Shown piece by piece: positions 17,173 through 25,531 of a stretch of DNA of 64,000 bases (the stretch's first letter is position 1; each line of letters starts with the position of its first letter). The position numbers and the translations under genes are program-made. The notes below the pieces were generated by a model that was given only the letters and a program-made list of their open reading frames with translations, had not been told where the DNA came from and ran no database searches. The stretch is from CAXMMR01 sp963692975 (GTDB taxonomy: Bacteria; Pseudomonadota; Alphaproteobacteria; Acetobacterales; Acetobacteraceae), in assembly GCA_963692975.2 (NCBI GenBank), contig CAXMMR010000018.1:1-64000 (forward strand), in the 5' to 3' direction.

Positions 17173-18594
17173 ATGGACACGTTCAGCCCACATCTTGCGA
17201 AACCAGGCTCGGCAAGCCCCGCAGCACTGCTCGCCGCCCAGCGCCAAGCCCATGACCGCGAGGGTGCGCCCTCGCGCGAGGCGCGCCTGGCCAGCCTCGC
17301 CGTGCTGGACCGGCTGCTGCGCGCCAACCGCGAGCCCATCGCCACCGCCATCGCCGCCGATTTCGCCGGCCGCTCGACCAATGAGACCGACCTCGCCGAG
17401 CTCGTCCCCGCCCTCGCCTCGATCCGCAACGCGCGCCGCCACCTGGCCCGCTGGATGCGTCCCGAGCGGCGTCAGGTCGACATCGGCTATCGTCCCGGCC
17501 GCGCCTGGGTGCAGCACCAGCCGCTCGGCTGTGTCGCCATCGTCGCGCCCTGGAACTACCCGCTGCTGCTCACCATCAGCCCGCTGGTGGACGCTCTCGC
17601 CGCCGGCAACCGGGTGATCCTCAAGCCCTCCGAGCTGGTGCCGCGCTTCTCCGCCCTGCTCGCCGAGCTGCTCGGCGCCGCCTTCGACCCGGCGCTGCTT
17701 GCGGTGGTCACCGGCGGGCCCGAGGTCGGCCAGGCCGTCTGCGCCCTGCCGCTCGACCACCTGCTGTTCACCGGCTCCACCGCCGTCGGCCGCTTGGTTG
17801 CCCGCGCCGCAGCCGAGACCCTCACCCCGGTGACGCTGGAGCTCGGCGGCAAATCCCCGGCCATCGTCTGCCCCGACGCCGACCTGGCCGCGGCCGCAAA
17901 GATTATCGCCCAGGGCAAGTTCTTCAACGCCGGCCAGACCTGCATCGCACCCGATTACGCCCTGGTGCCAGAGGCGCAGGCGCGCGCCTTTGCCGACGCG
18001 GTGCTCGACGCCACGGCCACGATGTATCCGCGCCTCAATAGCCCGGACTACACGTCCGTGATCTCCGAGCGCCATGCGGAGCGGCTGCGCGGCCTGGTGG
18101 CGGGTGCGGCCGCCACCGGCGCCACCGTGCTGCGCCGGCACGACGACGAGCCTGGCCGTCGCCTCGCCCCCACCGTCGTGCTCGCCCCCTCGCCGGACGG
18201 CGCGCTCATGGCCGAGGAGATCTTCGGCCCTGTCCTGCCGGTCATCGGCTACCGCGACCTCGCCGAGGCGCTGCGCTTCGTCAACGACCGGCCGCGACCG
18301 CTCGCCCTCTACCCATTCACCCGCGACCGCAGCGCACTCGCGACCCTCCTCGACGGCACGCTGTCCGGCGGCGTCGCGATCAACAGCGTGCTGATGCACT
18401 GCATCCAGGACGACCTGCCGTTCGGCGGCGTCGGCGCCTCCGGCATCGGCGCCTATCACGGCCATGACGGCTTCAAGCGCTTCTCGCACGCCCGCGGCGT
18501 CTACGCGGCCGGACGCGTCTCCGGCTTCGGCTTCCTCGCCCCCCCATACGGTCGCCGCATCCGGATCGCATTGAAGGCGATGCTGATGCGCTGA
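17173..18594 (+). CDS. Aldehyde dehydrogenase, coniferyl-aldehyde-dehydrogenase type
   Basis: This NAD(P)-dependent enzyme of 473 residues oxidises an aldehyde to the acid. Motifs are the cofactor/active-site region VAPWNYPLLLTISPLVDAL, FTGSTAVG, catalytic-base ELGGKSP and the nucleophile cysteine in FFNAGQTCIAPDY. The late PFGGVGASGIGAYHG and the terminal hydrophobic or basic tail match the coniferyl aldehyde dehydrogenase branch; the physiological substrate is not proven. ATG 17173 is chosen because the conserved N-terminus begins there. The last 94 bases overlap the end of the convergent YfhO-like gene. Confidence 0.9.
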   Translation: MDTFSPHLAKPGSASPAALLAAQRQAHDREGAPSREARLASLAVLDRLLRANREPIATAIAADFAGRSTNETDLAELVPALASIRNARRHLARWMRPERRQVDIGYRPGRAWVQHQPLGCVAIVAPWNYPLLLTISPLVDALAAGNRVILKPSELVPRFSALLAELLGAAFDPALLAVVTGGPEVGQAVCALPLDHLLFTGSTAVGRLVARAAAETLTPVTLELGGKSPAIVCPDADLAAAAKIIAQGKFFNAGQTCIAPDYALVPEAQARAFADAVLDATATMYPRLNSPDYTSVISERHAERLRGLVAGAAATGATVLRRHDDEPGRRLAPTVVLAPSPDGALMAEEIFGPVLPVIGYRDLAEALRFVNDRPRPLALYPFTRDRSALATLLDGTLSGGVAINSVLMHCIQDDLPFGGVGASGIGAYHGHDGFKRFSHARGVYAAGRVSGFGFLAPPYGRRIRIALKAMLMR

Positions 18595-21173
18595 CCGGCG
18601 CCAAGCCAGCCCAGCAGCAGCATCGCCAATCCGCTCGCCGCCAGCGCGAGACGACCGCCGGGCGGCCGATAGACGAAGCGCACGTGGCTCACCCCGGCCG
18701 GCAGGTCGATCCTCTGCAGCACCTCAGAAACTGTAGCGACCGGCACCGCCGCGCCGTCCACGCTCGCGCGCCAGCCTGGATAGGCCAGCGCAAGCCGGGT
18801 CAGCCGACTCGGCGCATCGCAGCGGGCGGTAACGCTGTCGCGCTCCTGCTGCTCGAGCCGGCACGCCGCCTGCCAATACGGGGCGGCACCCGGCAGTGCC
18901 CAGATGTCGAGGACATCGCCCCGCTGAACCCGCCGCGGCCCGCCCGGATCCGTCACCGCCCGCAGCCGCAACCGGGGCTCCAGCACGCCATCTCCTGCCC
19001 GCCGCAACCACAGCGCCACCGGGCCGCTGCCGCCGCGATGCGTCACCTGCCAACGCACCGCCTCACCCCGCCCGACCGCCAACGGCGACGCCAGCGTCAC
19101 CGCCAGCAGCGCATTGTCCAGCGCCGATCCAATCCCCGCCGCGCCGTCGGCGCAGCCCGCCGCCGCGCAGACCCGAACCTCGAGCACCCCGCTCGCCGCC
19201 CCGCCATAGGTGCCGACCTCGACCTCGACCGAGCCAAGCCGCATCCCGGCAAGCCGCTCCGCCGCGATCGTCCCGCCAACCGCCCCGCCCGGCAGCAGCG
19301 GATGCGCCACCGCCTCCCCCGCCTCGTCGTAGCCGGCTGCCGCCGCGCCGAATAACTCGGCGCCGGCCGGCACCACAAGGTAGCGCACGCCAAGCGCCGC
19401 ATACTCGCCCAACCGGCTGCGAAACGCCGCCGCCGACGCGCCGCCATCCGGCCGCGACGCGTCGATGCCGCCATACAGGCTGACCTGGTCGCTCGCCGGA
19501 TCGAGATGGCTGCGCACGAACCCGACCCAGTTCGCAGGCGCCGGCAGCGCGTTGTAGTTCACCGAGGCAAGGCCGGAGAGGGCGCCATAATTCGGCACGA
19601 TGCCGCCGAGCGAGACGAACCGCTGCAGCCCAAGATGCGACCGCAGGAAGCCGAGCGCGCCGGCGTCCATCCGCTCGGCGCCTCGCCCCGCATTCCGCAC
19701 CCCCGCCGCCAGCGGCACGCTGAACAGCAGCGTTGCCTCGGCCAGCAACAGCCCGGCCGCCCACCGCTTCCGCCCGGCGCCAAGCGCAAGCCAGACCCCG
19801 CCTGCCAACCCCACTCCGCCGCATATCGAGGCCGCCGCCAGCATGGCATAGCCCGAGCGCATCGCCGCCAGCACCGCCATCTGCGGCCACGCCGCTACCA
19901 GCGCGGCGACCAGCATCCCGAACGCCAGCAGCCCGCACCAGGCCAGTCGCCGCCGAGGCCAGCGACGCCGCTCCAGCGCAAAGGCAGCCAGCAGCACCAG
20001 CGTCATCGACCAGGAGGGCGCGACGTAGAGTGACAGCAGCGTGCGCCCCACCAGCGGCAGCCGCTCCGACACTCCCGACAGCACCGGCAGCCCGGCCGCG
20101 CAGCCCAGCGTCACCAACAGCCAACCCGCCAGTAACCGGCGCAGCCCCGTCTCCGGACCGTCCGCCAGTACGCCCAACATCCCCGCGAGCACCAGCGCCA
20201 GCCCGGCATAGCCGCCGACCGAGTACCAAATCGCCACCCCAGCCGGCGTGCCAAAGCCGTAGAGCGGCGGCCCATACAGGCTCGGCAGCAGCAGCATCGC
20301 GTAGCTCGCCGCCATCAGATGCGGATGCGCCAGCCCGTCATGCTGACCCAGGTAGGAGTGCGGCAACGTCAGTAGGAACGCGGCCAACGCCGGCGCCGCC
20401 AGCACCACGCCCAACGCAACCCCGCCAACCAGCCGGCCCAATAGCCGTCCGCGCGAGCCGCCGCCCTGCCAAAGCCGGAGCACCGACCAGGCGGCGCCGA
20501 GCAGCCCGTCCAGCAGCGCCGTCTCCGGAAACCCCGCCAGCAGCGACATTCCGACCGCCAGCCCGATCCAGGCGACGCCACGCCGACCCCAACGCGCCCG
20601 CTCGATGCCGAATAGCAGCAGCGGCAGGAACGCGATGGGCAACATCGGCGCATGCCCGAACCAGGCGAAGCTGCCGTTCATCTCGAACAGCAGCCCGCCA
20701 ACCACCGCGACGCCGCCGCCCACGCCCAGCTCGCCCAACAACGCCGCCGTCGCCAGCCCCGCCAGCACCTGCATGACGATCCGCAGCCACACCAGCCCGC
20801 CCGGCAGCTGAAGCAGCAGCACGAACGGCAGGAAGAACGACGCCGTCTGGCCCTCGCCCGCCAGCGGCATGCCCAAGCCGGAATAAGGGTTCCACCAAGG
20901 CAACCGCCCGGCGAACCAGTCCCGCGCCGACAACCCACCCAGCGCCTGCAGCGTCACCCCGGCATTGCCGTCGGCGAACACCGTGCCGGGCAGCAGCCCA
21001 TTGCCCGTCCAGCTATGCGCCGTCAGCCCGGAGACGACGTAGCGCGGATCCTCGCTCAGCCAGCCGCTTAGCGCCGGCCAGTGCAGCACCAGCGGCCAGA
21101 GAGTGAGGACCAGCAAGTAAGGCCAGGGGCGTCGCCCCTGGACCCGATTAAAGGCCGAGCCTTTAAAATCCAT
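18501..21173 (-). CDS. YfhO-family multi-spanning membrane protein
   Basis: This protein of about 890 residues has roughly a dozen hydrophobic segments in its first 500 residues and a large soluble C-terminal part ending in a further membrane helix. LFEMNGSFAWFGHAPMLPI and GFPETALLDGLLGAAWS fit YfhO/GT-C-like proteins linked to glycosylation of cell-wall polymers. The upstream-most start (ATG 21173) makes the first 19 residues (MDFKGSAFNRVQGRRPWP) a translation of a family A repeat. A TTG at 21116 just outside the repeat is the alternative and would begin at the first membrane segment. The 3' end overlaps the convergent aldehyde dehydrogenase gene by 94 bases. Confidence 0.8.
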   Translation of the reverse strand: MDFKGSAFNRVQGRRPWPYLLVLTLWPLVLHWPALSGWLSEDPRYVVSGLTAHSWTGNGLLPGTVFADGNAGVTLQALGGLSARDWFAGRLPWWNPYSGLGMPLAGEGQTASFFLPFVLLLQLPGGLVWLRIVMQVLAGLATAALLGELGVGGGVAVVGGLLFEMNGSFAWFGHAPMLPIAFLPLLLFGIERARWGRRGVAWIGLAVGMSLLAGFPETALLDGLLGAAWSVLRLWQGGGSRGRLLGRLVGGVALGVVLAAPALAAFLLTLPHSYLGQHDGLAHPHLMAASYAMLLLPSLYGPPLYGFGTPAGVAIWYSVGGYAGLALVLAGMLGVLADGPETGLRRLLAGWLLVTLGCAAGLPVLSGVSERLPLVGRTLLSLYVAPSWSMTLVLLAAFALERRRWPRRRLAWCGLLAFGMLVAALVAAWPQMAVLAAMRSGYAMLAAASICGGVGLAGGVWLALGAGRKRWAAGLLLAEATLLFSVPLAAGVRNAGRGAERMDAGALGFLRSHLGLQRFVSLGGIVPNYGALSGLASVNYNALPAPANWVGFVRSHLDPASDQVSLYGGIDASRPDGGASAAAFRSRLGEYAALGVRYLVVPAGAELFGAAAAGYDEAGEAVAHPLLPGGAVGGTIAAERLAGMRLGSVEVEVGTYGGAASGVLEVRVCAAAGCADGAAGIGSALDNALLAVTLASPLAVGRGEAVRWQVTHRGGSGPVALWLRRAGDGVLEPRLRLRAVTDPGGPRRVQRGDVLDIWALPGAAPYWQAACRLEQQERDSVTARCDAPSRLTRLALAYPGWRASVDGAAVPVATVSEVLQRIDLPAGVSHVRFVYRPPGGRLALAASGLAMLLLGWLGAGQRISIAFNAIRMRRPYGGARKPKPETRPAA
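21119..21173 (+). repeat. Family A repeat, alpha unit, overlapping a gene start
   Basis: Hairpin CCAGGGGC/GCCCCTGG, then CCCGATTAAAGGC and GCCTTTAAAATCCAT. On the minus strand it begins with the ATG that opens the YfhO-like frame. It faces the beta unit at 21272 with a 98-base spacer between two divergent genes. Confidence 0.8.
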
Positions 21174-21271
21174 TCCTGATCCATGATCCCACGGCGAGTT
21201 CGGTGAACTGGGAAGCAGGATTGATCGGCTTCGCCAAGCAAGAAAGAGCCCGGCTACAGTTCAAACGGTTG

Positions 21272-21327
21272 GGGGGTCTGGGGCCTAAGGCCCCAGCGGT
21301 GTCCAGAGGCAGAGCCTCTGGCCTTCC
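21272..21327 (-). repeat. Family A repeat, beta unit
   Basis: GGGGTCTGGGGCCTAAGG, CCCCAGCGGTGTCC and the hairpin AGAGGC/GCCTCT end in CTGGCCTTCC. It lies 27 bases before the acyltransferase start. Confidence 0.8.
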
Positions 21328-21354
21328 TTGTCTCCCCACGCTAGCCAAACCGCC

Positions 21355-22452
21355 ATGCGCTCGCTCGGCCTAGACCTCCTCCGCGCCGTCGCGATCGTTC
21401 TGGTGCTGGCCAGCCACACGCACCTGATGGAGGCCAGCTGGGCGCATGCCCGCATCGTGCGCTGGATTGCGATCGGCGGCTTCGTCGGCGTGCAGCTGTT
21501 CTTCGTGCTCAGCGGCTTCCTGATCGGCCGCATCCTGATCCGGCTGGCGGCGCGCCCGGCGGATCGGCTACGCGGCTGGCGCGTCTTCATGGTGCGTCGC
21601 TGGATGCGTACGCTGCCGCTCTACTGGCTGGTGCTGGCGGCGCTGGCGCTGCTTTGGCCGCCGGAGTTCTGGCTGCCGGACAGCCACCGGCTGGCCGGCG
21701 ACCTGCTGGCCTATGGCAGCATGACGCAGAACCTGTTCTGGCCGATGCGCGACGGCTGGTTCTCCGTTTCCTGGTCGCTGGCGGTCGAGGAATGGTTCTA
21801 CCTGACGTTCTCGGCCCTGCTGCTGGGCCTCGCACGCCTGGTTTCGCCCGGCCGCGCCCTCGCCCTCGCCCTCGCGCTGTTCGTGTTGAGCCCGCCGCTG
21901 CTGCGCCTGCTGGTGCTGGGCGCGACGCCGCCGGGCCTACTCGACGATCACCTGGTGCCGCTGTGGTTCGACGCCATCGCGATCGGCGTCGCCTCAGCCT
22001 GGACGCTCGCGCGCTTGCGGCCGGGCAGGCTCGCAGCGTACTGCCTGCTAGGCGTCGGGCTCACTCTGGTGCTGCTGGTGTGGAATGACGGGCTCGGCCT
22101 GTGGTCACGGCTCGGCCTGCCGCTGCGCCACGTTCTCGAGGACGACCTGCTCTCGCTAGGCTTGGCGTGCTGCCTGCCGGCCAGCTTGTTGCTGACCCGG
22201 CTGCCGGCCCCGCTGGCGCTCGCGGTGCGGCGTCTGAGCGCCTGGTCCTACTGCTTATACCTTACCCACCTGTCGGTGCTCGAGATCGGCGGCTTCTACG
22301 GCCCACGCTGGGGCTTGTCGCCGCCGCAGATCACGGCCGGCTGCCTGCTCGCGGTGCTGACGCTGGCCTGGCTGTCCTGGCGCCTCGTCGAGCAGCCGAT
22401 CCTGCGTCTGCGCCCGGCCGAGCAAGCGCCCGCCGAGCTCGTTGCTGCATGA
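21355..22452 (+). CDS. Acyltransferase family 3 (OafA/YrhL type) membrane protein
   Basis: This 365-residue integral membrane O-acyltransferase probably acetylates a surface sugar. It begins MRSLGLDLLRAVAIVLVLASH with the family arginine and histidine, and continues with QLFFVLSGFLIGRILIR and FSVSWSLAVEEWFYLTFS. About ten hydrophobic segments follow. ATG 21355 fits the family N-terminus; a TTG at 21328 at the repeat edge is less likely. A short LALALALA run comes from an imperfect CTCGCC repeat near 21860. It is divergent from the YfhO-like gene, which may serve the same envelope polymer. Confidence 0.92.
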   Translation: MRSLGLDLLRAVAIVLVLASHTHLMEASWAHARIVRWIAIGGFVGVQLFFVLSGFLIGRILIRLAARPADRLRGWRVFMVRRWMRTLPLYWLVLAALALLWPPEFWLPDSHRLAGDLLAYGSMTQNLFWPMRDGWFSVSWSLAVEEWFYLTFSALLLGLARLVSPGRALALALALFVLSPPLLRLLVLGATPPGLLDDHLVPLWFDAIAIGVASAWTLARLRPGRLAAYCLLGVGLTLVLLVWNDGLGLWSRLGLPLRHVLEDDLLSLGLACCLPASLLLTRLPAPLALAVRRLSAWSYCLYLTHLSVLEIGGFYGPRWGLSPPQITAGCLLAVLTLAWLSWRLVEQPILRLRPAEQAPAELVAA

Positions 22453-22454
22453 AG

Positions 22455-22547
22455 TAAGACAGACGTCCTTTTTCGAAAAAGTCCCCTAAGCACCTCGATA
22501 GACGGACAAAAGTTTTTTGCTTCTTTTTTCCAAAAAAGAAGGCCTTC
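22455..22547. terminator. Family B facing hairpins, probable bidirectional terminator
   Basis: The left arm is a shortened hairpin (CCTTTTTCGAAAAAG) and the right arm the usual CTTCTTTTTTCC/AAAAAAGAAG preceded by AAAAGTTTTTTG. It separates the convergent acyltransferase and hydrolase genes with only a few bases to either stop. Confidence 0.7.
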
Positions 22548-23552
22548 CTACTCAAGCCACTCCCGAACCGCCTGCCTGAGAAACTCAGCATCCGCCGGGC
22601 TACGTCCCGGACTGCCCGCGCCGTGCCCCCAGATCGAGTCGATCGGCCGCAGCGCGCCGTGTCGCAGCGAGGCGAGCTCATCCTCGTTGTCGGCAACTCG
22701 GAAATACAGGTCGGTCGTCGCCGGCATCAGCAGCACCCGCGCCTCGATCGCCGTCAGAGCCCGCGGCAGGTCGCCTCCGTAGAGTTCGTTGGCGCTGATG
22801 TCCGCCTCGTGCCAGCTCCAGGCCTGGGCGTAGAGATCGGCGGCGGTGCGGGCGGTGAAGCCCGGCTCCCATTGCCGGTCAAGGAAGTCGTCGAGCGAGG
22901 CGGCGCTCTGCAGGTGCAGGCCGGCCCGATACCAATCCTGGCTCATCGCCCAGCCGGCATAGATGCGGGCGAAGGCGCGCAGCGCGGCCCGCGGCTCGGC
23001 GCTGAAGCGGCCGCCGCCGAGATGCTCGGGTGCCGCCTCCAGCGTCGCCAGCAGCCCGCGCAGGAACACCTGGTTGTGCACCGACGTCTTCGCGCTGCCG
23101 CAAACCACGATCGCCCGCGCCACCTGCGCGGGCAACAACGCCGCCCAGTGAAAGGCCTGCATCGCGCCCATCGAGAAGCCGTAAACCGCATGCACCCGCT
23201 CGATGCCGAAACGCTCGGCGAGCAGACGCTGCTGAGCGCGCACGTTGTCGGCGACGCTCACCAGGGCGGGATAGCCCGCGGCGTTCGACGGGCTGGAGGA
23301 CAGTCCGTTGGCGAACATGTCCGGCGTCACGATGAACCAGCGCGTCGGGTCCAGCACCCCATCGGCGCCGATGAGCCACTCCTGGTCGGCATGCTGAGCG
23401 GTGTAGCTTGTCGGATAGACGATGACGTTGTCGCGCGTGGGTGAGAGCGTGCCGTAGGTCTTCCAACTTAGCCGGGCATCCTCGAGCACCTCGCCGGAGC
23501 CGAGCCGCAGGTGGCCGAGTGGATGCATGCCGGTCTCTGCTGGCCAGTCCAT
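22548..23552 (-). CDS. Alpha/beta hydrolase of the homoserine O-acetyltransferase family
   Basis: The 334-residue protein has the nucleophile elbow GFSMGAMQAFHWA, an upstream oxyanion region (TPDMFANGLSSSPSN), an acid candidate in PATTDLYF and a histidine in SIWGHGAGSPG. It starts similarly to MetX proteins (GEVLEDARLSWKTYGTL), but the metX hallmark segments are weak, so it may be a hydrolase rather than the methionine-pathway enzyme. ATG 23552 is preferred to the GTG at 23597 because AAGG precedes it. No methionine gene is adjacent. Confidence 0.82.
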   Translation of the reverse strand: MDWPAETGMHPLGHLRLGSGEVLEDARLSWKTYGTLSPTRDNVIVYPTSYTAQHADQEWLIGADGVLDPTRWFIVTPDMFANGLSSSPSNAAGYPALVSVADNVRAQQRLLAERFGIERVHAVYGFSMGAMQAFHWAALLPAQVARAIVVCGSAKTSVHNQVFLRGLLATLEAAPEHLGGGRFSAEPRAALRAFARIYAGWAMSQDWYRAGLHLQSAASLDDFLDRQWEPGFTARTAADLYAQAWSWHEADISANELYGGDLPRALTAIEARVLLMPATTDLYFRVADNEDELASLRHGALRPIDSIWGHGAGSPGRSPADAEFLRQAVREWLE

Positions 23553-23706
23553 CTGTGGATCATCCTTCAACGACAGCGCCCGAGGGCCGCGCGTCACAAA
23601 TCGTCACGTTGAGACGCCTTTCTGCAATCCGGACGCATCCGGCTTCGAACTGCAACCGTATGCAACCTGGGAAATTCCCGAATGCAGAAGTGAGGCATCG
23701 CTCAAT

Positions 23707-25422
23707 ATGATCGTTCCGGCCCAGACCTCTCGAAAAATCCTCTTCGGCGCCTTGCTGGCGACCAGCGCGCTGACCACCGCGCTCCTCGCCACGCCCAGCC
23801 ACGCCGCCACCGTCTGGGTTCCAACTGCCACCAAGGCGCTGACGGTCAGCCAGCTCCTGAGTGCGACCGACCTCGGCGCCATGCCGTCCACCCAGTCGAT
23901 GACAGTGCGCGTCGGCCTCGCCATCCAGCAGAAGGCGGCCCTCACCTCCTACATCCGGGCCGAAACCACGCCGAGCAACCCCGCCTATGGCAAATTTCTC
24001 ACGCCCGCCCAGTTTGCCCAGTACTACGGGCCAAGCTCGGCCCAAATCGCCAGCGTCACGAGCTACCTGAAGGCCGCTGGCTTCACCAACATCGTCGCCG
24101 AGCCGAACGGCCTGCTGATCAGCGCCACCGGCACCGCCGCGATGGCCGAGGCCGCCTTCAACACCAAGCTCGAGCAGGTCTCGGTGGCCGGCAAGACCCT
24201 GTTCATCAACACCGCCGCGGCCGCCGTGCCGTCCTCGCTGGGCGGCCTTGTGGTCGGCGTGCTCGGCCTGAACACCGTCGGCCAGATGAAGCCGCTGCTT
24301 CGGCACGCCACACCCGCCGCAGCGATCCCGGCCGCCACGCCGACGCCGCCGCAATACCTGGTCAGCTACTCACCCAAGCAGTTCCAGGCGATCTACAACG
24401 CCACCGACACCGCCGCCGCCTGCTGCACCGTCATCGGCCTGATCACGGAAGGCAACATGACGCCGGTGATCTCCGACCTGCGCATCGCCGAAAAGGCATT
24501 CGGCCTGCCGCAGAGCCCGGTCGGCGTCGTCACGGTCGGCATTGCCAGCCCCGACGTCTCCGGCCAGGACGAGTGGGACCTCGACAGCCAGTACTCCACC
24601 GGCATGGCCAATTCGGTCAAGGAGCTGCTGTTTTACACCACCACCTCGCTGTCGGACTCCGACCTCGGCCTCGACTTCTCGCGCGTCGTCACCGACGACC
24701 GCGCCCGCGCCGCCAGCGCCTCGCTCGGCGAATGCGAAGTGTTCCCCTATCTCGACGGCTCGATGCTGATGGACGACGAGTTCTTCGCCGAGGGCGCCGC
24801 CCAGGGCCAGACCTTCTTCGCCTCGGCTGGGGACACCGGCTCGTTTTGCCCGGTCGGCGCCGCCGGTGCGAACGGCGTCCCGGCCGGCGCGCCGTTCGTC
24901 AACTATCCCGCCTCCAGCCCCTACGTCGTGGCCGTCGGCGGCACGACGCTGCTGACCAACGCGGATGGCAACTACAACAGCGAAGTCGCCTGGTACGCGG
25001 GCGGCGGCGGCCTGTCGCAGTTCGAAACCAGCCCATACTGGCAGCAAGCCGCGGTGCCGTTGCTCGCCACGAGCGGCGATCGGGGCGTGCCGGACATCGC
25101 CTACGATGCCGACCCGAACAGCGGCGCCAACGTCTACGTCAACGGTGTGGTCGAAGTCGTCGGCGGCACAAGCCTATCCTCGCCCATGGCGCTCGGCGCC
25201 TGGGCCCGGGTGCTGAACAAGGATTGGAAGGTCGGCTATGCCTCGCCGCTGCTCTACAGCCTCTATGACGGCACCGGCGTCACCGGCACCTACCCGGAGG
25301 GCGGCTTCCACGACGTCCTGCTGGGCGTGAACGGCGCCTACACCGCCGGCCCAGGCTACGACCTGACCACCGGCCTTGGCACTATCATCGTCGACCAACT
25401 CGTCACCGATCTCGGCAAGTAA
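23707..25422 (+). CDS. S53 family serine-carboxyl peptidase (sedolisin/kumamolisin type), secreted
   Basis: This is a secreted protease of 571 residues, usually acid-active in this family. A signal peptide (LFGALLATSALTTALLATPSHA) is followed by a Pro-kuma activation domain (NPAYGKFLTPAQFAQYYGPS). The catalytic Glu and Asp are visible in DEWDLDSQ and the catalytic Ser in GGTSLSSPM. The C-terminal GFHDVLLGVNG and YDLTTGLGT region carries the family calcium site. ATG 23707 is the start closest to the signal peptide. It stands alone between a divergent hydrolase gene and a family B terminator-like repeat. Confidence 0.94.
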   Translation: MIVPAQTSRKILFGALLATSALTTALLATPSHAATVWVPTATKALTVSQLLSATDLGAMPSTQSMTVRVGLAIQQKAALTSYIRAETTPSNPAYGKFLTPAQFAQYYGPSSAQIASVTSYLKAAGFTNIVAEPNGLLISATGTAAMAEAAFNTKLEQVSVAGKTLFINTAAAAVPSSLGGLVVGVLGLNTVGQMKPLLRHATPAAAIPAATPTPPQYLVSYSPKQFQAIYNATDTAAACCTVIGLITEGNMTPVISDLRIAEKAFGLPQSPVGVVTVGIASPDVSGQDEWDLDSQYSTGMANSVKELLFYTTTSLSDSDLGLDFSRVVTDDRARAASASLGECEVFPYLDGSMLMDDEFFAEGAAQGQTFFASAGDTGSFCPVGAAGANGVPAGAPFVNYPASSPYVVAVGGTTLLTNADGNYNSEVAWYAGGGGLSQFETSPYWQQAAVPLLATSGDRGVPDIAYDADPNSGANVYVNGVVEVVGGTSLSSPMALGAWARVLNKDWKVGYASPLLYSLYDGTGVTGTYPEGGFHDVLLGVNGAYTAGPGYDLTTGLGTIIVDQLVTDLGK

Positions 25423-25433
25423 CGCGGAGGCAA

Positions 25434-25531
25434 GGTCTTCTCTTTCAAAAAAGACGCAAAAACTTTTATCCGGCAGTCGAAAAGATTGACCGGATAGAAG
25501 CTTTTTGATCTTCAGAAGAAGGAGGCCTTGT
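25434..25531. terminator. Family B facing hairpins, probable bidirectional terminator
   Basis: GTCTTCTCTTTC/AAAAAAGAC on the left; on the right GATCTTCAGAAGAAGG. The inner arms CTTTTATCCGG and CCGGATAGAAG pair across a short loop, making this the clearest large stem-loop of the family. It lies between convergent S53 and SDR genes. Confidence 0.7.

Noticed and set aside
17023..18489. 488-codon open frame antisense to the aldehyde dehydrogenase gene
   Set aside because: Glycine- and histidine-rich shadow of the coding strand; no start signal or recognisable domain.
22331..22696. Open frame reading through a family B repeat (KKQKTFVRL)
   Set aside because: The repeat is read by chance in frames of similar composition at several copies (for example 40393-40737). 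It lies antisense to real genes and has no support as a protein.
22548..23552. Assignment as metX (homoserine O-acetyltransferase)
   Set aside because: The fold matches, but key family segments are weak and no methionine gene is near, so only the superfamily was called.
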